A stretch of DNA of 64,000 bases from an uncultured Microbacterium sp. (GTDB taxonomy: Bacteria > Actinomycetota > Actinomycetes > Actinomycetales > Microbacteriaceae). Each line of letters starts with the position of its first letter. Position 1 is the first letter of the stretch. The notes under the pieces are model-generated. The model saw nothing but the letters and a program-made list of their open reading frames with translations, did not search any database and was not told the DNA's origin. The stretch is taken from NCBI RefSeq assembly GCF_947489255.1, contig NZ_CANLCY010000002.1:186001-250000 (forward strand). Direction: 5' to 3'. The position numbers and the translations under genes were made by a program. Positions 17,693 to 26,345 of the stretch are shown here, piece after piece.

Positions 17693-17706
17693 CGCGTTGA
17701 GCAGCC

Positions 17707-18939
17707 TTACGCCGCGTCGCCCACCAGCACCGCGGCGCCTTCGTCCGCGGCATCCGGGTGGCTGTGGTCGACGTGCGCGAGCAGTCGACGACCGAACAGG
17801 ATGCAGGCGGCCGAGATCGCCACCGACACCGCGGCCATGACGTACGGCACACCGGCGCCGTACGCGTGCCACAGCAGCGCGGCCAGCGGCGGGGCGACCG
17901 CGCCGCCGAGGAAGCGCACCGCCGAGTAGGCCGACGACGCGACCGAGCGCGGCAGGTCGGTGGCCTCCATGACGGCTTCGGTGAGCGCCGTGTTCACCAC
18001 GCCCAGCACGAGACCGCCGACGATGATGCAGACCACCAGAGCCGCCGCCGACGACACGATGAACGCCGCGACGAGCAGATCGACCGCCAGCAGCGGGAGC
18101 GCGATCAGCAGCACGGTCGTCAGCCGCAGGCGACGCAGCAGGAGCGGGGCGACCCAGACGCTGGTGATGGCCAGACCCACACCCCAGCCGAAGAACGTCA
18201 GTCCGATGCCCATCGCTCCGAAACCGAGGGGGAACGGCGAGAACGCCAGCAGGGTGAAGAAGCCGATGTTGTAGAACAGGGCGGTCGCCGCCAGGATCGC
18301 GAGCGCCGGGCGACCCAGTGCCCGGAAGGGCGCGCTGAAGGGCAGGGGGGTGCGCGCCGGAGCGGGTCCGCGCAACAGCACGAGCACCGCGACGAACGCG
18401 ATCGCCATCAGCACCACGACGCCGAAGAACGGGCCGCGCCAGCTGACCTCGCCCAGGATGCCGCCGAGCAGGGGCCCCACGGCGATCCCGAGGCCCAGGG
18501 CGGCCTCGTACAGGATGATGGCCGCAGAGCTTCCGCCCGAGGCCGCACCGACGATGGTGGCGAGCGCCGTGGAGATGAACAGGGCGTTGCCCAGACCCCA
18601 CCCGGCTCGGAAGCCGATCACGGCGTCGACGCTGCCGCTGATCGCGCACAGGAACGAGAAGACGACGATCAGCCCGAGCCCCACCAGCAGGGTGGCCTTC
18701 GCGCCGATGCGGCTCGAGATCCAGCTCGTGACGAGCATCGCGAGTCCCGTCACCACGAGGTAGCTGGTGAACAGCAGCTCGGTCTCGACCGGCGTCGCCT
18801 TCAGCGAGTCGGCGATCGCGGGCAGGATCGGATCGACGAGGCCGATCCCCATGAACGCCACCACGCACGCGAACGCGACGGCCCACACCTGGGCGGGTTG
18901 TTTCCAGACACTGGGTGCTGATGCGGTACCGGTGGTCAC
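17707..18939 (-). CDS. MFS transporter (drug efflux type)
   Basis: The 410-residue product has twelve hydrophobic segments and begins its first helix with VWAVAFACVVAFMGIGLVDP, typical of 12-helix drug:H+ antiporters. The motif-A region is modified (SWISSRIGAKATLL). The GTG at 18939 is chosen because AAGGAGG lies eight bases upstream, and it overlaps the stop of the MarR gene by four bases. Coupling to a MarR regulator suggests that the transported compound relieves repression. The substrate is unknown. Confidence 0.9.
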   Translation of the reverse strand: MTTGTASAPSVWKQPAQVWAVAFACVVAFMGIGLVDPILPAIADSLKATPVETELLFTSYLVVTGLAMLVTSWISSRIGAKATLLVGLGLIVVFSFLCAISGSVDAVIGFRAGWGLGNALFISTALATIVGAASGGSSAAIILYEAALGLGIAVGPLLGGILGEVSWRGPFFGVVVLMAIAFVAVLVLLRGPAPARTPLPFSAPFRALGRPALAILAATALFYNIGFFTLLAFSPFPLGFGAMGIGLTFFGWGVGLAITSVWVAPLLLRRLRLTTVLLIALPLLAVDLLVAAFIVSSAAALVVCIIVGGLVLGVVNTALTEAVMEATDLPRSVASSAYSAVRFLGGAVAPPLAALLWHAYGAGVPYVMAAVSVAISAACILFGRRLLAHVDHSHPDAADEGAAVLVGDAA

Positions 18940-19406
18940 CGAACGGCCTCCTTCTGCTTCTTCGGGGAAATCTGTGCGGATGCGGCGGGTGCCATGCCCA
19001 CCCGCGACGACAGCGCGCCCGCGGCGACGCTCACCGCGTCCCACTCGTCGTCCGACAGGTCGGCGACGTGCGGGGCGAGGGCGGCGCGGAACTGCTCGTA
19101 CCAGCGCTCGAGGGCGTCGAGGCCCTTCGCGGTCGCGGCGACGACGCTGACCCGCGAGTCGCCGGGGTGCGCTGCGCGCTCGACGAGGCCCGCGGCATCC
19201 ATCTGGTGCACGAGCCGCGTCATGCCGGGCTGGCTGATGCGGCTGAGGGTGGCGAGATCGCCCAGCCGCTGCGGACCGTGGTCGCGCAGGAGCGTCAGGG
19301 TGCGCCACTGCGCGGCGGGGGCGTCGTTCTGCGTGTCGATGGCCGCGATGCGCGTGAGGGCGTGCACCGCGAGCAGGAGTCTCTGCAGGTCGTCGTCGCG
19401 GGTCAT
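18936..19406 (-). CDS. MarR family transcriptional regulator
   Basis: The 156-residue product is a MarR-type winged-helix repressor. The recognition region reads RLGDLATLSRISQPGMTRLV near residues 50-69, and the wing GLVERAAHPGDSRVSVV near 74-90 has the conserved DxR. It is the first gene of a two-gene operon with the MFS pump (GTGA overlap). The ATG follows a TATACT box by seven bases, suggesting a leaderless mRNA. An inverted repeat overlaps this box, consistent with self-repression. Confidence 0.92.
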   Translation of the reverse strand: MTRDDDLQRLLLAVHALTRIAAIDTQNDAPAAQWRTLTLLRDHGPQRLGDLATLSRISQPGMTRLVHQMDAAGLVERAAHPGDSRVSVVAATAKGLDALERWYEQFRAALAPHVADLSDDEWDAVSVAAGALSSRVGMAPAASAQISPKKQKEAVR

Positions 19407-19408
19407 GT

Positions 19409-19447
19409 CTATAAGTATACCCCTGTTATATATCTAGGGTATCTATC
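19409..19447 (-). promoter_or_regulatory. Promoter and probable operator of the marR-MFS operon
   Basis: This AT-rich island, unusual in such GC-rich DNA, contains ATACCC (19417-19422) and its inverse GGGTAT (19437-19442), 14 bases apart. The left arm overlaps the TATACT box (minus strand, 19414-19419) that lies seven bases before the marR start. This is where a MarR dimer would be expected to bind. Confidence 0.65.
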
Positions 19448-19520
19448 TGGGTCGATCGCCCGCGCGTACCCTTCCGACGCTCGTCACCGCACCGCGACCC
19501 GCGTCGGCACGCGTACGCGA

Positions 19521-19660
19521 TGCGGATGCTCTCGCCGCGGCGACGGGCGACCGGCTATCGCGCCGCGATCCGCGTGGACAGCCGGCGTGCGCGACGTGGA
19601 TGCGCTCGCCGCGGCGACGGCGACCGGCTACCGCGCCGCGATCCGCGTCGACAGCTGGTG
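19521..19660. repeat. 74-bp direct repeat that includes the 3' end of the IclR gene
   Basis: Two copies of a segment containing 'ctcgccgcggcgac' and 'cgcgccgcgatccgcgt' begin at about 19521 and 19595. The second copy covers the last codons and stop of the IclR gene. The first lies outside it. Confidence 0.7.
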
Positions 19661-20455
19661 CGCGTGTGCGAGGAGGATGCGCCCGAGCTCGGCGAGGCGC
19701 TCGCCGCCGAACCGGAACTCGACCCCCGTCAGGCTCAGCGCCCACTGCGGGTCGCCGGCGCGCGTGAACACCGCGGCCCCGAGCCCCCAGCTCCCTTCGA
19801 CGATCAGCCCCGGGTTCACCGCGTACCCGCGGGCCTGTGTGTCGGCGATGCGGGTCCGCAGGCGCGCGGGGGAGTGCGACGATCCCCACTTCTCGACGAG
19901 CTCCGGATGCCGCTCGAGGTACGCGTCCACATCCTGGGGCGGGAGGAACGCGAGGATCGCGAGCCCCGCCGAGGCGACGCCGAGCGGGAAGCGCACGCCC
20001 TCCGACAGCACGAACGAGCGGATCGGGAAGCTGCCGTCCTCCCGCACCAGGCACACGGTCTCGTCGCCGCGGCGTACCGAGAGGAACGCGCTCTCCTCCG
20101 TCCGCACCGCCAGGGATCGCACGATGTCGCGCGCCGTCGCCGTGATGTCGAACCGGGATGCCGCGACGCTGCCCATCAGGTACAGCTCCGGCCCCGGGAG
20201 CCAGTGTCCCGACGCCTCCTCTCGATCGACGAGGCCCTCGACGCGGAGGGCGCTGAGCAGGCGATGCACGGTCGGGCGGGTCAGGTCCGCTTCGCGTGCG
20301 AGGTCGCCGACCGTCGCGCCGTCGACACCGGCGGCCGTGACCAGCCGCAACAGGTGCGCGGCGCGCGCGATGACCTGCGCCCCGGCGACGGGCCCCTTCG
20401 ATCCCCCGGTGGCCCGGGGCGGACGGGGGGCGTCGGGAAGAACGGGGATGTCCAC
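19628..20455 (-). CDS. IclR family transcriptional regulator
   Basis: The 275-residue product has an IclR layout: an N-terminal winged helix (ATVGDLAREADLTRPTVHRL near residues 43-62) and a C-terminal effector domain containing GVRFPLGVASAGLAILAF near 150. It is divergent from the CoA-transferase/thiolase operon, which it probably controls, as PcaR-type regulators do. The GTG at 20455 is chosen over an upstream in-frame start because it lies seven bases after a TAGTGT box. A perfect palindrome spans this box and the start codon, so autoregulation is likely. Confidence 0.88.
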   Translation of the reverse strand: MDIPVLPDAPRPPRATGGSKGPVAGAQVIARAAHLLRLVTAAGVDGATVGDLAREADLTRPTVHRLLSALRVEGLVDREEASGHWLPGPELYLMGSVAASRFDITATARDIVRSLAVRTEESAFLSVRRGDETVCLVREDGSFPIRSFVLSEGVRFPLGVASAGLAILAFLPPQDVDAYLERHPELVEKWGSSHSPARLRTRIADTQARGYAVNPGLIVEGSWGLGAAVFTRAGDPQWALSLTGVEFRFGGERLAELGRILLAHAHQLSTRIAAR

Positions 20456-20465
20456 GATGTGGACA
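20449..20465. promoter_or_regulatory. Palindromic operator for the IclR regulator
   Basis: TGTCCAC-GAT-GTGGACA is a perfect 7-bp inverted repeat. It overlaps the GTG start and the TAGTGT box of the IclR gene and lies about 95 bases before the start of the divergent scoA-like gene, so one site could control both directions. Confidence 0.7.
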
Positions 20466-20558
20466 CTAGGCCCGTCGGCATCCACATGACAAGCACCCGG
20501 TCGCGAAGCCGCGGGACCGAGGTGCACCGTGGGAGAACGCCGTTACGAAGGAGTCCGC

Positions 20559-21398
20559 GTGATCGACAAGACCTGGCCCTCACCCGCCGAGGCCGTCGCC
20601 GACATCCCCGACGGAGCCTCGCTCGCCGTCGGCGGGTTCGGCCTGTCCGGCAACCCCATCGCCCTCATCGAGGCCCTGCTCGCGCAGGGGACGCGCGATC
20701 TGTCGGTCGTCTCGAACAACTGCGGCGTCGACGACTGGGGACTCGGCATCCTGCTCGGCGCCGGTCGGATCCGCAAGATGACCTCGTCGTACGTCGGCGA
20801 GAACAAGGAGTTCGAGCGGCAGTTCCTCTCCGGAGAGCTGGAGCTCGAGCTCACCCCGCAGGGGACGCTGGCCGAGAAGCTGCGTGCCGGCGGGTCGGGG
20901 ATCGCCGCGTTCTACACCCAGACCGGGGTGGGTACCCAGGTCGCCGAGGGCGGATTGCCCCAGCGCTACGACGGGGCGGGCGGGGTCGCCCTCGCCTCCC
21001 CGGCGAAGGACGTGCGCACCTTCGACGTCGACGGGCAGCCGCGCGAGTTCGTCCTCGAAGAGGCGATCACCACCGACTTCTCGCTCGTGCACGCGTGGAA
21101 GGGCGACCGCCACGGCAACCTCGTCTTCCGCAAGGCCGCGCGCAGCTTCAATCCGCTCGCCGCGATGGCCGGCCGCACCTGCATCGTGCAGGTCGAGCAC
21201 CTCGTCGAGCCGGGGGAGATCGACCCGGATGCCGTGCACCTCCCGGGCGTGTACGTGCACCGCATCGTCGAGGTCGGCCCCGACATCACCAAGCGCATCG
21301 AGAAGCGCACCGTCCGTGAGCGTCCGGGGGAGCCGGTCGCATCGACGGGCTCAGCGACCACGATCCCGATCACGACCTCGACCACGAAGGAGAGCTGA
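20559..21398 (+). CDS. 3-oxoacid CoA-transferase, subunit A
   Basis: Subunit A of a two-subunit CoA-transferase that moves CoA from succinyl-CoA to a 3-oxo acid (acetoacetate or 3-oxoadipate). The 279 residues include GGFGLSGNP near residues 25-33, and [12 protein letters not shown]. The GTG at 20559 is used because AAGGAG lies six bases upstream. The last 20 residues ([20 protein letters not shown]) lie beyond the normal domain and are partly encoded by a copy of the window's palindromic repeat. Subunit B starts one base after the stop. Whether the acid is acetoacetate or 3-oxoadipate cannot be decided. Confidence 0.9.
   Translation: MIDKTWPSPAEAVADIPDGASLAVGGFGLSGNPIALIEALLAQGTRDLSVVSNNCGVDDWGLGILLGAGRIRKMTSSYVGENKEFERQFLSGELELELTPQGTLAEKLRAGGSGIAAFYTQTGVGTQVAEGGLPQRYDGAGGVALASPAKDVRTFDVDGQPREFVLEEAITTDFSLVHAWKGDRHGNLVFRKAARSFNPLAAMAGRTCIVQVEHLVEPGEIDPDAVHLPGVYVHRIVEVGPDITKRIEKRTVRERPGEPVASTGSATTIPITTSTTKES
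21335..21359 (+). repeat. Palindromic repeat inside a coding region
   Basis: Arms GGTCGC and GCGACC flank the core TCGACGGGCTC. This is a third paired-arm variant of the 25-bp element seen at 1-216, 1165-1288 and 30.4-30.6 kb. It is read in frame as VASTGSAT, the same reading given by the copies near position 80. Confidence 0.75.
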
Positions 21399-21399
21399 C

Positions 21400-22065
21400 A
21401 TGGCCCTCTCACGCACCGAGATGGCGGCCCGCGCCGCCCGCGAGCTCGCCGACGGTGCCTACGTCAACCTCGGCATCGGCCTGCCCACGCTCGTGCCCAA
21501 CCACGTGCCCGACGGGGTGACCGTCGTGCTGCAGTCCGAGAACGGCATCCTGGGCGTGGGTCCGTATCCGACCGAAGACGCGGTGGATGCCGATCTCATC
21601 AACGCCGGCAAGGAGACGGTGACCACCCTCCCCGGCTCCGCCTTCTTCGACTCGGCGCTGAGCTTCGGCATGATCCGCGGGGGCAAGATCGACGCCGCGA
21701 TCCTCGGGGCGATGCAGGTGTCGGCATCCGGCGATCTGGCGAACTGGATGATCCCCGGGAAGATGGTGAAGGGTCCCGGCGGAGCGATGGACCTCGTCCA
21801 CGGAGCCGCCCGCGTGATCGTGCTGATGGAGCACGTCGCGAAAGACGGCACCCCCAAGATCGTCGATCACTGCTCGCTGCCGCTCACCGGTCGCGGCGTC
21901 GTCGACCGCATCATCACCGACCTCGCCGTCATCGACGTGACGGAGGATGGATTGGTGCTCGTCGAGCTCGCCCCCGGGGTGAGCGTCGACGAGGTGCGGG
22001 ATGCCACCGAGCCCCCGCTGACCGTGGAACTCACCGAGAAGCTCACCGAGGAGCAGAACGCATGA
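21400..22065 (+). CDS. 3-oxoacid CoA-transferase, subunit B
   Basis: The 221-residue partner of subunit A holds the catalytic glutamate in [11 protein letters not shown] near residue 46, the residue that forms the acyl-enzyme intermediate. It also has the family segments [12 protein letters not shown] and [15 protein letters not shown]. The ATG follows the subunit A stop by one base and its own stop overlaps the thiolase ATG (ATGA), so the three genes are tightly coupled. Confidence 0.93.
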   Translation: MALSRTEMAARAARELADGAYVNLGIGLPTLVPNHVPDGVTVVLQSENGILGVGPYPTEDAVDADLINAGKETVTTLPGSAFFDSALSFGMIRGGKIDAAILGAMQVSASGDLANWMIPGKMVKGPGGAMDLVHGAARVIVLMEHVAKDGTPKIVDHCSLPLTGRGVVDRIITDLAVIDVTEDGLVLVELAPGVSVDEVRDATEPPLTVELTEKLTEEQNA

Positions 22066-23249
22066 CCACCGAGAACGACGTCGTCATCGTCGCCGCCGCC
22101 CGCACCCCGCAGGGGCGCCTGAAGGGACAGCTCGCGCCGCTCACCGCCGTCCAGCTCGGCGCCGCCGCCATCCGCGGGGCGCTCGAGCGCGGCAGCATCC
22201 CCGCTGAGACCGTCGACGCGGTGCTCGTCGGACAGGTGCTGCAGGCCGGGGCGGGGCAGAACGCCGCGCGCCAGGCCGCGATCTCCGCGGGCATCGGGTG
22301 GGACGTGCACAGCGCCACGATCAACAAGGTGTGCCTCTCGGGGCTGACCGCGGTCATCGACGCCGCGCGCATGCTGCGTCTCGGCGACGCGACCGTCGTC
22401 GTCGCGGCCGGCATGGAGTCCATGACGCGCGCGCCCCACCTGCTGATGAACTCGCGCGACGGATACGCGTACGGCTCCGTCGAGGTCCTCGACCACATGG
22501 CGTTCGACGGTCTCACCGACGCCTACGACCGCGAGAGCATGGGCGCCTCCACCGAACGCGCGAACGCCCGGTACGAGGTCACGCGCGAGGCGCAGGACGC
22601 CGTCTCGGCACGCTCGCACCAGCGCGCCGCCGCGGCGCAGGCGGCCGGGGTGTTCGAGGCCGAGATCGTGCCGGTCGAGATCCCGCAGCGCAAGGGCGAT
22701 CCCGTGATCGTCTCGGCCGATGAGGGCATCCGCGCCGACACCACGGTCGAGACCCTCGCGAAGCTGCGTCCGGCGTTCGCCGAGGGCGGCTCGATCACCG
22801 CCGGCAACGCCTCGCAGATCTCCGACGGGGCCTCCGCTGTCGTCGTCACCACGCGCGCCGTCGCCGCCGAACACGGCTGGGACGTGCTGGCGGTCGTGGG
22901 GGCGAGCGGTCAGGTCGCCGGACCCGACAACTCCCTCCACGCCCAACCGGCGCGGGCGATCGAGAAGGCGCTGCAGAAGCAGGGGCTCTCGGCCTCCGAC
23001 CTCGACCTCGTCGAGATCAACGAGGCGTTCGGAGCGGTCGTGGCCCGGTCCCAGGCCGAACTCGGGCTCTCCGACGAGATCGTCAACCCGCACGGCGGGG
23101 GCATCGCGATCGGTCACCCGATCGGCGCCTCGGGCAATCGCCTGGTCGTGCACGCCGTCCACGAGCTCGTGCGTCGCGGCGGCGGCACGGCGGCCGTCGC
23201 GCTGTGCGGTGGCGGCGGTCAGGGCGACGCGCTCATTCTCACCCGCTGA
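22062..23249 (+). CDS. Thiolase (acetyl-CoA C-acetyltransferase type)
   Basis: This 395-residue enzyme cleaves 3-oxoacyl-CoA to acetyl-CoA and a shortened acyl-CoA, or runs in reverse. Catalytic residues are visible: nucleophile Cys in NKVCLSG near residue 90, His in [14 protein letters not shown] near 350, and Cys in CGGGGQGDA near 382, with NEAFGAV between. Together with the CoA-transferase it forms a complete short route from a 3-oxo acid to acetyl-CoA. A long terminator follows. Confidence 0.93.
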   Translation: MTTENDVVIVAAARTPQGRLKGQLAPLTAVQLGAAAIRGALERGSIPAETVDAVLVGQVLQAGAGQNAARQAAISAGIGWDVHSATINKVCLSGLTAVIDAARMLRLGDATVVVAAGMESMTRAPHLLMNSRDGYAYGSVEVLDHMAFDGLTDAYDRESMGASTERANARYEVTREAQDAVSARSHQRAAAAQAAGVFEAEIVPVEIPQRKGDPVIVSADEGIRADTTVETLAKLRPAFAEGGSITAGNASQISDGASAVVVTTRAVAAEHGWDVLAVVGASGQVAGPDNSLHAQPARAIEKALQKQGLSASDLDLVEINEAFGAVVARSQAELGLSDEIVNPHGGGIAIGHPIGASGNRLVVHAVHELVRRGGGTAAVALCGGGGQGDALILTR

Positions 23250-23256
23250 TGCACAG

Positions 23257-23290
23257 ACGGATGCCGCGGCCCCGAGGCCGCGGCATCCGT
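23257..23290. terminator. Terminator of the CoA-transferase/thiolase operon
   Basis: A perfect 15-bp stem ACGGATGCCGCGGCC/GGCCGCGGCATCCGT with a four-base loop, seven bases after the thiolase stop. It is shared with the convergent small gene. Confidence 0.88.
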
Positions 23291-23309
23291 GATCCGTCGA
23301 GGGGAGCGC

Positions 23310-23564
23310 TCAGCGCGTGAGGCGCTTCTTGAGCAGCTTGGCCTGCTTCTTCTGAACGGGGGAGTCGCCCGCGATGACGCGACCGCGACGTGCGCGGCGC
23401 GTGTCGACGACGGCGCCGATCGCCAGGGCGAGCGTGATGCCCCAGCTCAGCCACGCCAGCGCCGTACGCCAGGTGAACGGCTCGTCGTTCTTGAGTCCGC
23501 GCAGGAGCGTGACGCCACCGGTGATGGCGCTGAGGAGACCGGTTCCGAAGATGTACTGCCGCAT
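23310..23564 (-). CDS. Small membrane protein of unknown function
   Basis: The 84-residue protein has two hydrophobic segments (about residues 5-20 and 34-53) followed by a strongly basic tail ending KKRLTR. I do not recognise the family. Expression is well supported: a TAGGTT box lies six bases before the ATG on the minus strand, the leaderless pattern seen at many genes here. It is convergent with the thiolase and divergent from otsA. Confidence 0.72.
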   Translation of the reverse strand: MRQYIFGTGLLSAITGGVTLLRGLKNDEPFTWRTALAWLSWGITLALAIGAVVDTRRARRGRVIAGDSPVQKKQAKLLKKRLTR

Positions 23565-23627
23565 GCGCCCAACCTATCGAGCCGCGGAATCGGCCGCCGC
23601 ACCTTGACACCGCGCCCCACCCCCGCC

Positions 23628-23692
23628 GATAAACGCCGTTCGTGTCGAGACACGCGGCCACGCGCCGTGTTCCGGCACGGACGCCGTTTATC
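23628..23692. repeat. Long hairpin between the small membrane gene and otsA
   Basis: GATAAACG at 23628-23635 and CGTTTATC at 23685-23692 are the ends of a 17-bp imperfect stem (23628-23644 with 23676-23692, one mismatch and one wobble). A smaller GTGTC-GA-GACAC hairpin sits at 23642-23653. It lies in a divergent promoter region, so it is more likely regulatory than a terminator. Confidence 0.6.
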
Positions 23693-23779
23693 GAGCGGTT
23701 GCCCCCCGCGCTCCGCGTCTACCCCCGGTGCGCGCGCGGAGCCCGCTGTTAGCCTGAGGACGATCCCCGAGGAGGACCT

Positions 23780-25267
23780 GTGACCCAGGCCGATTTCGTC
23801 GTCGTCGCCAACCGCCTGCCCGTCGACCGCACCCCCGACGGCGAGGGGTGGCGCCGCTCGCCCGGCGGGCTCGTCACCGCCCTCGAACCCGTCATGCGGC
23901 GCGCCGAGGGCGCCTGGGTGGGGTGGGCCGGTCAAGCCGACGCCACCCTCGAGCCGTTCGACTTCGAGGGCACGCACCTCGTTCCCGTGACCCTGTCGGC
24001 CTCCGACGTCGAGCTCTACTACGAGGGCTTCTCCAACGACACCATTTGGCCGCTCTATCACGATGTCATCGCCGCCCCCACCTACAAGCGCGCGTGGTGG
24101 GACGCCTACGTCAAGGTCAACAAGCGCTTCGCCGAAGCCGCCGCAGAGGTCGCGGCGCAGGGCGGCATCGTGTGGGTGCAGGACTACCAGCTGCAGCTCG
24201 TGCCGAAGCTGCTGCGGGAGCTCCGTCCCGACCTCACGATCGGGTACTTCCACCACATCCCGTTCCCGGCCTACGGCCTGTACGCCCAGCTGCCGTGGCG
24301 CAAGCAGGTGCTCGAGGGTCTTCTCGGCGCCGACGTCATCGGCTTCCAGCGCGTCGCCGACGCGGGCAACTTCGCGCGCGCCGTCCGGCGACAGCTGCGC
24401 TACGAGACCAAGGCCAGCGGCATCCTGGTCCCCGAAGGGGATACGACGCGCGTCGCCCTGGCCAAGGCGTTCCCGATCTCGATCGACGCCGACTCCTACA
24501 TCGAGCTGGCGCAGAAGCCCGAGATCCAGCAGCGCGCGAGGGAGATCCGCGAGGGCCTCGGCAACCCGCGCAAGATCCTGCTCGGCGTCGACCGTCTCGA
24601 CTACACCAAGGGCATCCGCCACCGCCTCAAGGCCTGGGGCGAGCTGCTCGAGGACGGACGTGCGACCGTCGAGGACGCCACGCTCGTGCAGGTCGCGAGC
24701 CCCAGCCGTGAGCGCGTCGACGCCTACGTACAGCTGCGCGACGAGATCGAGATGACCGTCGGGCGCATCAACGGCGACCACGACACCACCACGCACACCG
24801 CGATCCGCTACCTGCACCAGTCGTACCCGCGCGAAGAGATGGTGGCGCTGTTCCTCGCCGCCGACATCATGCTCGTCACTGCGCTGCGCGACGGCATGAA
24901 CCTCGTCGCCAAGGAGTACGTCGCCAGCCGCATCGACAATCGCGGAGTGCTCCTGCTGAGCGAGTTCGCCGGTGCCGCCGACGAGATGGGCAGCGCCCTG
25001 CTCATCAACCCGCACGACATCGACGGCATGAAGGACGCCATCGTCCGCGCCCTCGAGATGCCCGCCGCCGAACAGGGCCGCCGTATGCGGGCGCTGCGCA
25101 AACGCGTGCGCGACCACGACGTCGAGGACTGGTCGCAGGACTTCCTCCAGGCGCTGTCGGTGTTCCACGAGAAGGCCTCCACGGCCGCGGCCGCCGCCGA
25201 GGTCACCCGTGACGACGACGGCTCCGCCCCCGAGCACGAACCGATCGACGAGACGGATGCCGGATGA
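23780..25267 (+). CDS. otsA: Trehalose-6-phosphate synthase
   Basis: OtsA joins UDP-glucose (or another NDP-glucose) to glucose-6-phosphate, giving trehalose-6-phosphate, a GT20-family reaction. The 495 residues include NRLPVDR and SPGGLVTALEP at the N-terminus, VWVQDYQLQLVP near 131, HHIPFPAYGLYAQLPWR near 154, GVDRLDYTKGI near 273 and TALRDGMNLVAKEYVA near 370, all substrate-binding motifs of the family. The GTG start is preceded by GAGGAGG. otsB follows 46 bp downstream, forming the classic otsAB pair for osmoprotectant synthesis. Confidence 0.96.
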   Translation: MTQADFVVVANRLPVDRTPDGEGWRRSPGGLVTALEPVMRRAEGAWVGWAGQADATLEPFDFEGTHLVPVTLSASDVELYYEGFSNDTIWPLYHDVIAAPTYKRAWWDAYVKVNKRFAEAAAEVAAQGGIVWVQDYQLQLVPKLLRELRPDLTIGYFHHIPFPAYGLYAQLPWRKQVLEGLLGADVIGFQRVADAGNFARAVRRQLRYETKASGILVPEGDTTRVALAKAFPISIDADSYIELAQKPEIQQRAREIREGLGNPRKILLGVDRLDYTKGIRHRLKAWGELLEDGRATVEDATLVQVASPSRERVDAYVQLRDEIEMTVGRINGDHDTTTHTAIRYLHQSYPREEMVALFLAADIMLVTALRDGMNLVAKEYVASRIDNRGVLLLSEFAGAADEMGSALLINPHDIDGMKDAIVRALEMPAAEQGRRMRALRKRVRDHDVEDWSQDFLQALSVFHEKASTAAAAAEVTRDDDGSAPEHEPIDETDAG

Positions 25268-25313
25268 CCCGCACCCCGCCCCGGTTCACCTGGACGGAGA
25301 GGAAGGATGCCGC

Positions 25314-26093
25314 ATGACCGCCGCTGACGCCGCCGTCGAGGCCGTGGCCACCACCGAGGCGTTGCTGATCGCCCTCGACTTCGACGGCACGCTCTCGCCG
25401 TTGGTCGACGAGCCGATGTCGGCGCGCATGACGCCCGACGCCCGCGCCGTGCTCGACGAGCTCGCCGGCATTCCGTCGACGACCGTGGCGCTCGTGTCGG
25501 GCCGCACGCTCGCCGACCTCCGGGTCATCGCGGAGCACGACGATTCCTCTTCGTGGTGGCTGATGGGCTCGCACGGCGCCGAATCGTGGGAGCCGGGCGC
25601 CGGAGCGGTCGACGTGGGCGACGACCCCGACGACCGCGTATTGCGCGATCGGCTCACCGCCGCGATCCGCGACGCCGTCGCCGACCTCCCCGGCGTGCGC
25701 GTCGAGCCCAAGGAGTTCGGCCTCGGTCTGCACACTCGAACGGCGGATGCCGAGACCGCCCGTGCCGCGCAGGAGGCGACCGACGGCATCCTGGCCGCCG
25801 AAGCCCCGTCGTGGCGGCGCCGCACCGGTCACGACATCCTCGAATTCTCGTTCCGGCACGAGGGCAAGGACTCCGCCGTCGCCCACCTGCGCGAGCGACT
25901 GGGGGCGAGCGCGGTGCTGTTCGCCGGCGACGACGTGACCGACGAAGACGCCCTGCGTTCGCTCGGAGCGGGCGACCTCGGTGTGCGCATCGGCGGGGGA
26001 GAGACGGCGGCGACTCTGCGGGTCGACGACATCGCGGGGTTCGTGACCGTTCTCGAGCAGATCGCCCGGCTGCGGCGCGCCCACACCGGCTGA
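25314..26093 (+). CDS. otsB: Trehalose-6-phosphate phosphatase
   Basis: OtsB removes phosphate from trehalose-6-phosphate. The HAD-fold protein (259 residues) has the nucleophile motif ALDFDGTLSP near residue 19, VSGRTLADLR near 60 and the acidic motif GDDVTDEDA near 205. The ATG at 25314 is preceded by GGAGAGGAAGG at suitable spacing; an in-frame ATG at 25257 overlapping otsA is possible. The final codons are part of a 34-bp repeat that continues downstream. Confidence 0.94.
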   Translation: MTAADAAVEAVATTEALLIALDFDGTLSPLVDEPMSARMTPDARAVLDELAGIPSTTVALVSGRTLADLRVIAEHDDSSSWWLMGSHGAESWEPGAGAVDVGDDPDDRVLRDRLTAAIRDAVADLPGVRVEPKEFGLGLHTRTADAETARAAQEATDGILAAEAPSWRRRTGHDILEFSFRHEGKDSAVAHLRERLGASAVLFAGDDVTDEDALRSLGAGDLGVRIGGGETAATLRVDDIAGFVTVLEQIARLRRAHTG

Positions 26094-26183
26094 GCCCGGG
26101 GCGGGTCGGCGCGCGCACACCGGCTGAGCCCGGGGCGGGTCGGCGCGCCCACACCGACTGAGCCCGGGGCGGGTCGGCGCGCG
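26082..26183. repeat. 34-bp tandem repeat, three copies, starting inside otsB
   Basis: Copies begin with 'cacaccgg' or 'cacaccga' at 26082, 26116 and 26150. The first covers the last codons and stop of otsB, so the gene's 3' end has been duplicated twice downstream. The rest of the spacer to 26345 has no gene. Confidence 0.85.
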
Positions 26184-26345
26184 CGGCTCGAGGCGGGGGA
26201 GCGTCACCGCGAGATCGTCCCGACGCAGGAACGCGCCGCCGCGCCCACGGCCCGAGCCGGGGGAGCGCAGCCGCGTCGGTCTATGAATCCCCCGTTCACC
26301 GGCCGTGCGGCGGCAGGCGCGTGTCGCTCGCAATAGACTTCGAGA

